From positions 1 to 5,762 of the forward strand of contig PCSF01000102.1 in assembly GCA_002771315.1 (NCBI GenBank): a DNA stretch of 5,762 nucleotides, in the 5' to 3' direction. Source of the stretch: Desulfobacterales bacterium CG23_combo_of_CG06-09_8_20_14_all_52_9. GTDB taxonomy: Bacteria; Desulfobacterota; Desulfobacteria; Desulfobacterales; UBA2156. Made by a program: the position numbers and the translations under genes. Within the stretch, counting starts at the first letter, position 1; every line of letters starts with the position of its first letter. This document shows positions 1 to 4,814 of this stretch, piece after piece. The notes beneath the pieces were generated by a model. That model was given only the letters and a program-made list of their open reading frames with translations, was not told the origin of the DNA and did not search any database.

Positions 1-280
1 CACATGCCGGGCAGGAAAAAGAAGGACCCTCAAGAGTCCATTCGTTATGGCACTGGTCACAGCGCATGACCAGCGGGATCTCCTCAATAAGGAGTCGGGC
101 ACCGGCAAGGGGCGTATCCTGGGAGACGATATCAAAACAAAACCGAAGGCTTTCCGGAACGAGGGCGGTAAGTTTTCCTATCTTCAGTCGGATACTGTGG
201 ACCTTTGCCCCCTTAAGGGTTTCGGGAATGGATGCGGAGGCGATCGAAAGGATTTCCATCGCGATCCCCATCTCATGCAT
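1..280 (-). CDS. hypA: HypA, hydrogenase nickel incorporation protein (3' end beyond window)
   Basis: HypA is a small cytoplasmic metallochaperone that delivers nickel, with HypB, to the large subunit of [NiFe] hydrogenases. The 93 visible residues begin with MHEM, the family signature whose His2 and Glu3 (with the N-terminal amine) help bind nickel. Residues 41-50 read VPESLRFCFD, a conserved core stretch. A zinc-finger follows with Cys74, Cys77, Cys90 and Cys93 in two CxxC pairs (CDQC and CPAC). The family is usually about 110-120 residues, so roughly the last 20 lie off the left edge. The ATG is at 280-278, and AAGGTG stands 7 bases upstream inside the end of sucD. The ATG overlaps the sucD stop in ATGCATGA, which suggests translational coupling. 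No other hyp gene or hydrogenase subunit is in the window; hypB may follow to the left. The identification is firm; the physiological link to the upstream genes is inference. Confidence 0.95.
   Translation of the reverse strand, partial: MHEMGIAMEILSIASASIPETLKGAKVHSIRLKIGKLTALVPESLRFCFDIVSQDTPLAGARLLIEEIPLVMRCDQCHNEWTLEGPSFSCPAC
273..280 (-). promoter_or_regulatory. sucD stop / hypA start overlap (ATGCATGA)
   Basis: The hypA ATG begins five bases before the end of sucD's TGA, so the two frames share eight bases. A Shine-Dalgarno-like AAGGTG lies at 293-288 within sucD, 7 bases from the ATG. This arrangement usually couples translation of the downstream gene to the upstream one. Confidence 0.85.
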
Positions 281-1151
281 GGCCGAACACCTTGGCGCAG
301 AACTCCCCAAACAACCCAAGGTCTTCACATACATGGATGCCGCTTTTTTTCATGGCTGCAATTTTGGCTCCTGCAGTGCCGCTTTTGCCGCTGATAATGG
401 CACCGGCGTGTCCCATGCGGCGCCCGGGGGGCGCCGTGAGGCCGGCGATGAATCCGACCACCGGCTTGGAAAAGTGTTTTTCGATGAAACTGGCGGTTTC
501 TTCTTCAGCGGTTCCTCCGATTTCACCGACGATCACCACCCCACGTGTTTCAGGGTCTTTTTCAAAGGCCTCCAGGCAATCAATGAACGTGGTCCCGGTG
601 ACAGGATCCCCTCCAATGCCGATGCACGTCGTTTGTCCGATCCCCTGCAGGGTCAATTGATACACCACCTCGTAAGTGAGGGTTCCGGAGCGGGAGATTA
701 CTCCGATAGGTCCCCCGGGTTTGTGAATGGGGCCGGGCATGATACCGACTTTACATTCGCCGGGGGTGATGATCCCCGGGCAGTTGGGTCCGATCAACCG
801 GATGGCTTTCCCTGCAAGGTAATTTTTTACTTTCATCATATCCAGAACAGGGATCCCTTCGGTGATGGCTACAACGATCCGGATCCCGGCATCCGCGGTT
901 TCCATGATGCCTTCGGCGGCAAACGCCGGCGGAACAAAGATCAAACTGCAGTCGGCGCCGGTTCGATCCACGGCCTCCCGGACCGTATTGAAGACCGGAA
1001 TCCCATCCATTTCCTGTCCCCCTTTTCCGGGGGTCACACCGGCCACCACCTGAGTTCCGTATGTAACACATTGCCGGGTATGAAACTGACCCTCTCTCCC
1101 GGTGATCCCCTGCACCAGCACCCGAGTCTTTGCGTTGATAAAAATGCTCAC
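273..1151 (-). CDS. sucD: Succinyl-CoA synthetase (ADP/GDP-forming) alpha subunit
   Basis: This is the alpha subunit of succinate-CoA ligase, which interconverts succinyl-CoA + phosphate + NDP and succinate + CoA + NTP through a phosphohistidine. At 292 residues it is full length. Visible motifs are the CoA-binding Rossmann start (GITGREGQFHT, residues 15-25), GPNCPG at 121-126, SRSGTLTYE at 153-161, GIGGDPV at 178-184, Glu210 in GEIGG, and the active-site loop GRRMGHAGAI with the phosphorylated His at 247 (E. coli His246). The start is a GTG at 1151-1149, 17 bases after the sucC stop, preceded by AAGGGGGGAGC; the N-terminus MSIFINAKTRVLVQGITG aligns with E. coli SucD from its first residue, which supports this GTG. 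The stop overlaps the hypA start. In this operon it more likely serves the methylmalonyl-CoA pathway than a complete citric acid cycle, since no 2-oxoglutarate dehydrogenase gene is nearby; that is inference. Confidence 0.97.
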   Translation of the reverse strand: MSIFINAKTRVLVQGITGREGQFHTRQCVTYGTQVVAGVTPGKGGQEMDGIPVFNTVREAVDRTGADCSLIFVPPAFAAEGIMETADAGIRIVVAITEGIPVLDMMKVKNYLAGKAIRLIGPNCPGIITPGECKVGIMPGPIHKPGGPIGVISRSGTLTYEVVYQLTLQGIGQTTCIGIGGDPVTGTTFIDCLEAFEKDPETRGVVIVGEIGGTAEEETASFIEKHFSKPVVGFIAGLTAPPGRRMGHAGAIISGKSGTAGAKIAAMKKSGIHVCEDLGLFGEFCAKVFGHA

Positions 1152-1152
1152 G

Positions 1153-1162
1153 CTCCCCCCTT
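1153..1162 (-). promoter_or_regulatory. sucD ribosome binding site for a GTG start
   Basis: AAGGGGGGAG lies immediately before the GTG, within the 17-base gap after the sucC stop. The strong purine run supports the GTG as the start. Confidence 0.75.
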
Positions 1163-1168
1163 GGTCAA

Positions 1169-2329
1169 TCAGGCTACGAGGCCGGCCACCTTGGCGGCGG
1201 CATCCTTCAAATCCACCGCCGTGGTGAGGTTCAGTCCGGATTCCGAAAGGATGCGACGCCCCTTTTCCACATTCGTCCCTTCCATCCGAACCACCACCGG
1301 AACCGTGATCCCGGTCTTTTTTGCCGCCTGGACCACTCCATCGGCCAGAACGTCGCAGCGTAAAATGCCCCCGAAAATATTGATCAGGATTCCCTTTACC
1401 TTTTTATCACTGAGAATGATCCGAAACCCGTTTTCCACCATCTCAGAGCTGGCACCGCCCCCCACATCCAGGAAGTTGGCCGGTTCGCCCCCCGCCCGTT
1501 TGATGATATCCATGGTGGCCATGGCCAATCCAGCGCCGTTGACCATGTTTCCGATATTGCCGTCCAGGTTGATGTAATTGAGATTGTACTTGGAAGCCTC
1601 AATCTCCAGGGGATCCTCTTCCGCCAGATCCCGGCATTCCAGGATATCCGGATGCCGGAATAAGGCATTGTCGTCGAAGCCGGCCTTTGCATCCAATGCC
1701 ACCAGTTTATCTTCCGCCGTGAGAACCAAGGGGTTGATTTCCAGCAGGGAGCAATCATACTCTACAAATAGCCGATAGAGGCGGGGAAGCATGTTTAAGA
1801 ATTGCTTCATCGCCGCCTGCGGCAATTCAAGGGCATAGGCAATTTGGCGACAGTGGAAGGATCGTATCCCATCAAGGGGGTTGATGAAGACCTTGACGAT
1901 CTTTTCCGGTGTCCGGTCGGCCACCGCCTCGATATCCATTCCGCCGGCCTGGCTGGCAATGACCACGATCTTTGCCGTCGATCGATCGGGAACGATACCC
2001 AGATAAAGCTCCCGGACGATGGATAGACCTTGTTCCACCAGGACCTTGCCCACACGCCTGCCCTCAGGCCCGGTCTGATGGGTGACGAGCGTCATCCCGA
2101 GCATCTTCCCCGTGATCCGCTCCACTTCGCCCAGGGAGCCGGCTAACTTAACCCCGCCTCCCTTTCCCCGACCGCCTGCATGAATCTGGGCCTTGACCAC
2201 CACCGGAAATCCGCCAAGGGTTGCCGCCGTCTTCACCGCCGCCGGCGGATCCCATGCAACCCCTCCGGCCGGAACAGGGATGTCGTATTTTTTGAACAGC
2301 TCCTTTGCCTGGTATTCATGTATCTTCAT
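1169..2329 (-). CDS. sucC: Succinyl-CoA synthetase beta subunit (ATP-grasp)
   Basis: The beta subunit of succinate-CoA ligase binds the nucleotide and succinate and pairs with SucD. The chosen ATG (2329-2327) gives 386 residues, matching the usual length (E. coli 388), and the canonical N-terminus MKIHEYQAKELF. The frame stays open upstream to a TTG at 2401, but those 24 extra residues are not family sequence, and the ATG has GGAAGGA 7 bases before it. ATP-grasp motifs are visible: KAQIHAGGRGKGGGV (46-60), VNPLDG-like FINPLDG (148-154), EINPL with Mg-binding Asn199, and ALDAKAGFDDNALFRHP with Asp213. The C-terminal ligase domain has GNIGNMVNGAGLAMATMD (257-274), LDVGGGAS (287-294), INIFGGI (316-322) and RMEGTN (348-353), the succinate/CoA side of the interface. 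It follows the biotin-carrier gene by 86 bp. Whether it uses ADP or GDP cannot be read with confidence from the sequence. Confidence 0.97.
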   Translation of the reverse strand: MKIHEYQAKELFKKYDIPVPAGGVAWDPPAAVKTAATLGGFPVVVKAQIHAGGRGKGGGVKLAGSLGEVERITGKMLGMTLVTHQTGPEGRRVGKVLVEQGLSIVRELYLGIVPDRSTAKIVVIASQAGGMDIEAVADRTPEKIVKVFINPLDGIRSFHCRQIAYALELPQAAMKQFLNMLPRLYRLFVEYDCSLLEINPLVLTAEDKLVALDAKAGFDDNALFRHPDILECRDLAEEDPLEIEASKYNLNYINLDGNIGNMVNGAGLAMATMDIIKRAGGEPANFLDVGGGASSEMVENGFRIILSDKKVKGILINIFGGILRCDVLADGVVQAAKKTGITVPVVVRMEGTNVEKGRRILSESGLNLTTAVDLKDAAAKVAGLVA

Positions 2330-2336
2330 GGATCGT

Positions 2337-2343
2337 TCCTTCC
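2337..2343 (-). promoter_or_regulatory. sucC ribosome binding site
   Basis: GGAAGGA is placed 7 bases before the ATG at 2329. It decides in favour of this start over the in-frame TTG at 2401. The rest of the 86-bp gap (2330-2415) holds a small CCTGA-TTT-TCAGG hairpin with no U-run, so I see no convincing terminator. Confidence 0.8.
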
Positions 2344-2415
2344 GGATAGCGACCTGAAAATCAGGAAGGGACCGGTTTTCCATCCACTCCGGCCCCCACA
2401 ACAGTCGGGTTCAGA

Positions 2416-4455
2416 CTAGCCGATCACGCAAAGGACATCATTTTTTGCCACCGAATCGCCGGATTTGTAATGAAGGGCCTTGACCGTACCCGAAACCGGC
2501 GCCGGGAGGGCGTTTTCCATTTTCATGGCCTCCAGGATTACCACCGTCTCCCCTTCCATCACGCTGTCTCCCACCTGTTTTTTATAACTGACGATCATGC
2601 CCGGCATAGGAGCCTTCAAGGGAGTCCCTGCTTCAGGGGCGGCCTTTGCCGTCTCCACAGCCTTCGGTGCTTCAACAGCGGCCGGCTGAGCCGCAGGAGC
2701 CGGCGCTTCCGGCCGGGGAGCGGTTTTGCGAGCCGGAGCCTGCGCCATGGCCGGCATAGTCGGCATCATGGGCATTTGGACCGGCATCTGCTGGATGTAG
2801 CTGATCAGCGGGGAGCCCCCGACCTCATCCACCCCGACTTCAAAGTACTCGCCATCCACGAAGACGTTGAAGGTCCGAGCGTTTTCGCTCTTGGGTGGGG
2901 CGGCTTTGGCCGGTTTTTCAACAAGTTCACCCTCCAAAGCCTTTTTAACCAAGTTTTCCCGGGCTTTGACCTGTTCCAGGGTCATCGGTCGAACCTCGGC
3001 AGGCGGCTCCTCCTTCCCGTATTTCCAACTTAAAAATTTCTTTCCCGTCAGCGGATACAGGGCGTACAGAATCAGGTCATCCATATCCACGGCCAGATCG
3101 CCGATCTCGTTTTTGGCCTTCTCAAGCTCGGGTTTCAGAACTTCAGCCGGCCGACAGGTGATCGGTTTTTCGCCCCTGGAATATCCCTTGAGCGCTTTCT
3201 TCTGGACTTCCGGATTGATGGGCACGGCGGTCTTGCCATAAAGGCCGTAGCACAGGTCTTTCACCTGATCCGTGATCATCTTGTAACGCTCCTCCGGCGT
3301 GTCGAACAAAACATTGTTCAACGTCTGGATTCCCACGATCTGGCTCGTAGGGGTCACCAAAGGAATTTGTCCTAGGTCTTTCCGTACCCTCGGTAGTTCC
3401 CTGAAGACCTCATTGATCCTGTCTATGGCGTCCATCTGTTTGAGCTGATTGACCAGGTTTGACAGCATTCCTCCCGGAGTCTGGTGCAGCAGAACATTGA
3501 TGTCGATGATGCTCATCTTGGAATCGTCAACAAGGTGCTTGTATTTGGGCATTACTTCCTTTTCAAGGATCTCGTTGATGGCGGCCAGGTGCCGAATATC
3601 GAATCCGGTATCGCGATTGGTGCCTAAAAGGGTCATGACCAACGGCTCAATGGCCGCATGGGAGGTGCGATAGGCATATGGGGACATACAGGTGTCCACG
3701 ATGTCCACCCCGGCTTCGACGGCTTTCAGATGGCTCATGGCCGACATGCCGGAGGTGAAATGGCTGTGCAGGTGAATGGGCGGCTTCACGGCTGCCTTCA
3801 AGGCCTTTACGATGGCATAAGCATCATAGGGAGCGATCAGTCCCGCCATATCCTTCACGCATATACTGTCCGCCCCCATGGCTTCCAGGGCTTTGGCTTT
3901 TTTGACATAGTAATCCAGATTATAGACGTCTCCTCCCAGTCGGGGTTCCGTGAGGGAGTAGCAGATACTCCCCTGGAAATGCTTTCCCGATGCTTTGATG
4001 ACCGGAACCACCGCATCGAAATTCCGGTAATCGTTCAACGCATCAAAGGTCCTGAAGATATCTATCCCGTTTTCCACGGCCCGCTTCACAAACGCCTTGG
4101 CCACGTCGTCGGCATAATTCCGGTATCCCACCAGATTCTGTCCCCTCAGCAGCATGGAAAACGGGGTCTTCTTGATGTAGCGTTTCAGGGTCCGGATGCG
4201 TTCCCATGGGTCTTCATTTAAAAAACGGTGCATGGTATCGAAAGTGGCGCCTCCCCATACTTCCATGGCCCAGAATCCCACTTCATCCATCATCTCCGCC
4301 ACCGGGATCATGTCCTCCGTCCGCCCCCGGGTGGCAAACATGGACTGGTGTCCATCCCGAAAGGTCAGGTCTTCCACTTTCAGCGGATTTTTGGCCGCCG
4401 GTCTGCCTTTTTCATAGTTCATGGAGGTCATTTTGACTTGGTCATGATCGGTCAT
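2416..4455 (-). CDS. oadA: Pyruvate/oxaloacetate carboxyltransferase with fused biotinyl domain (OadA / PycB; transcarboxylase 5S-1.3S type)
   Basis: The protein transfers a carboxyl group between oxaloacetate/pyruvate and its own biotin. The ATG at 4455 (679 residues) is preferred over a TTG at 4509 because AAGGGAG lies 8 bases upstream. Residues 29-290 form the HMG-CoA-lyase-like barrel: DLTFRDGHQS with metal ligand Asp34, CVKDMAGL with Lys201 (the lysine carbamylated in this family), and HLHSH with metal ligands His230 and His232. Residues about 300-510 match the conserved carboxylase domain, including TPGGMLSN, LPRVRKDLG, LVTPTSQIVG, KPITCRPAEVL and LYALYP. A 5S-like tail (FNVFVDGEYFEVGV, 530-543) is followed by a Met/Pro/Ala-rich linker (557-612) and a biotinyl domain (613-679) with Lys645 in EAMKMEN. 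The barrel and conserved domain resemble Propionibacterium 5S; biotin is fused here rather than on a separate 1.3S. It could be pyruvate carboxylase subunit B, an oxaloacetate decarboxylase alpha subunit, or half of a transcarboxylase. No OadB-type membrane subunit and no biotin carboxylase are in view. Confidence 0.93.
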   Translation of the reverse strand: MTDHDQVKMTSMNYEKGRPAAKNPLKVEDLTFRDGHQSMFATRGRTEDMIPVAEMMDEVGFWAMEVWGGATFDTMHRFLNEDPWERIRTLKRYIKKTPFSMLLRGQNLVGYRNYADDVAKAFVKRAVENGIDIFRTFDALNDYRNFDAVVPVIKASGKHFQGSICYSLTEPRLGGDVYNLDYYVKKAKALEAMGADSICVKDMAGLIAPYDAYAIVKALKAAVKPPIHLHSHFTSGMSAMSHLKAVEAGVDIVDTCMSPYAYRTSHAAIEPLVMTLLGTNRDTGFDIRHLAAINEILEKEVMPKYKHLVDDSKMSIIDINVLLHQTPGGMLSNLVNQLKQMDAIDRINEVFRELPRVRKDLGQIPLVTPTSQIVGIQTLNNVLFDTPEERYKMITDQVKDLCYGLYGKTAVPINPEVQKKALKGYSRGEKPITCRPAEVLKPELEKAKNEIGDLAVDMDDLILYALYPLTGKKFLSWKYGKEEPPAEVRPMTLEQVKARENLVKKALEGELVEKPAKAAPPKSENARTFNVFVDGEYFEVGVDEVGGSPLISYIQQMPVQMPMMPTMPAMAQAPARKTAPRPEAPAPAAQPAAVEAPKAVETAKAAPEAGTPLKAPMPGMIVSYKKQVGDSVMEGETVVILEAMKMENALPAPVSGTVKALHYKSGDSVAKNDVLCVIG
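2419..2619 (-). other. Biotinyl (BCCP/lipoyl-like) domain of the OadA-type protein
   Basis: The last 67 residues form a complete biotin attachment domain, opening with LKAPMPGMIVSY and ending DVLCVIG. The lysine that receives biotin from biotin protein ligase is encoded at 2523-2521 in EAMKMEN. The domain probably swings between the barrel active site of its own chain and the partner carboxyltransferase encoded upstream, since no other biotin carrier is seen in the window. Confidence 0.95.
2620..2787 (-). other. Met/Pro- then Ala/Pro-rich flexible linker
   Basis: Fifty-six residues join the 5S-like part to the biotinyl domain. The first part is an irregular Met-Pro repeat (MPVQMPMMPTMPAMAQAP) and the rest is Ala/Pro/Glu/Lys-rich with no predicted fold by eye. 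Such linkers are the swinging arms of biotin carriers. The Met-Pro run also gives short imperfect repeats of cggcat in the DNA around 2752-2787. Confidence 0.8.
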
Positions 4456-4463
4456 TTTTCTTT

Positions 4464-4470
4464 CTCCCTT
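4464..4470 (-). promoter_or_regulatory. Ribosome binding site of the OadA-type gene
   Basis: AAGGGAG is placed 8 bases before the ATG at 4455. It selects this start over the upstream in-frame TTG at 4509, which would add 18 residues unlike the family. Confidence 0.8.
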
Positions 4471-4503
4471 GATCGTGTAGAGCCCGAGCGGCCCGAGGGT
4501 TAA

Positions 4504-4525
4504 ATCCAATCACCTTGTTTTGGAT
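4504..4525 (-). other. Weak inverted repeat in the gap before the OadA-type gene
   Basis: ATCCAA and TTGGAT can pair around a 10-base loop in the 103-base gap between the small gene and the OadA-type gene. There is no U-run after it, so it does not look like an intrinsic terminator. A direct repeat of CTCGGGC lies between it and the ribosome binding site. Either could be an mRNA processing or stability element, or chance. Confidence 0.3.
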
Positions 4526-4558
4526 CACTCGCCCCCTTGACCACTTGAGCCCTTTTTA

Positions 4559-4765
4559 TTATCGATGATAGGCTTTCAGTTGCATCTGGGTCCGCATCTG
4601 CATCTGGGCTTGTCTTCCGCTCAACTGCCATGGGCTGAAGCGCTCTGGCGGAGGTTTGTAAGCCGCTGCTTTGGGCGCCAACTGCGATGCGATGGCTTCT
4701 TCTTCCATTCGGATGTATGCGGCCACTGCGGTAATGGCCGCAGCGATCGTCTTAGGGTTTTTCAT
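4559..4765 (-). CDS. Small Met/Gln-rich protein between two carboxyltransferase genes; possible accessory subunit
   Basis: The function is not known. The 68-residue protein has an apolar N-terminal helix (TIAAAITAVAAYI, residues 7-19), short for a membrane span, then an acidic stretch (RMEEEA), a Pro/Ala-rich middle, and a tail PWQLSGRQAQMQMRTQMQLK. From memory, short proteins with a Trp-x-x-x-Gly-Arg-x-x-x-Met tail sit beside carboxyltransferase and decarboxylase genes in other anaerobes; I could not verify this. The position between the carboxyltransferase (49 bp) and the OadA-type gene (103 bp), the ATG at 4765, and AGGA 8 bases upstream support a real gene. It may be a tether or assembly subunit, analogous in role to the small gamma/delta/epsilon subunits (OadG, MmdD, MmdE) of sodium-pumping decarboxylases, but no homology to these is shown. 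The tail is encoded by a locally repeated gcatctg sequence, so the tail composition could partly reflect DNA repeat expansion. Confidence 0.72.
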   Translation of the reverse strand: MKNPKTIAAAITAVAAYIRMEEEAIASQLAPKAAAYKPPPERFSPWQLSGRQAQMQMRTQMQLKAYHR

Positions 4766-4773
4766 AATGGGCT

Positions 4774-4777
4774 TCCT
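4774..4777 (-). promoter_or_regulatory. Ribosome binding site of the 68-residue gene
   Basis: AGGA stands 8 bases before the ATG at 4765, in the 49-base gap after the carboxyltransferase stop. It is a modest but acceptable site and supports translation of the small gene. Confidence 0.55.
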
Positions 4778-4814
4778 ATCGGTCCATTACTGTGTTTACC
4801 GGTTCGGTCCCTGA

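Noticed and set aside
66..1577. A 503-codon open frame on the plus strand
   Set aside because: It lies antisense to both sucD and sucC, whose products have complete family motifs. The translated sequence is low-complexity, rich in Arg, Pro, Gly and Ser with no recognisable domain, and it runs across two unrelated genes. It is best explained as the antisense shadow of GC-biased codons.
2352..2364. CCTGA/TCAGG hairpin as a terminator between the OadA-type gene and sucC
   Set aside because: The stem has only five pairs and is not followed by a U-run.
2330..2401. N-terminal extension of sucC from a TTG
   Set aside because: The 24 added residues are unlike SucC, whereas the ATG at 2329 gives the canonical N-terminus and has a well-placed binding site.
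2416..4455. Assignment as a sodium-pumping oxaloacetate decarboxylase
   Set aside because: The alpha-subunit architecture fits, but no OadB-like membrane subunit is in the window, so the pump reading cannot be supported here. The symbol oadA is used only as a family name.
4456..4509. N-terminal extension of the OadA-type protein from a TTG
   Set aside because: No binding site fits it as well as that of the ATG at 4455, and the extra 18 residues are not family sequence.
4575..4615. Local gcatctg repeats as a CRISPR or mobile-element signature
   Set aside because: The copies are short, irregular, and lie within the coding region for the Met/Gln-rich tail of the small protein.
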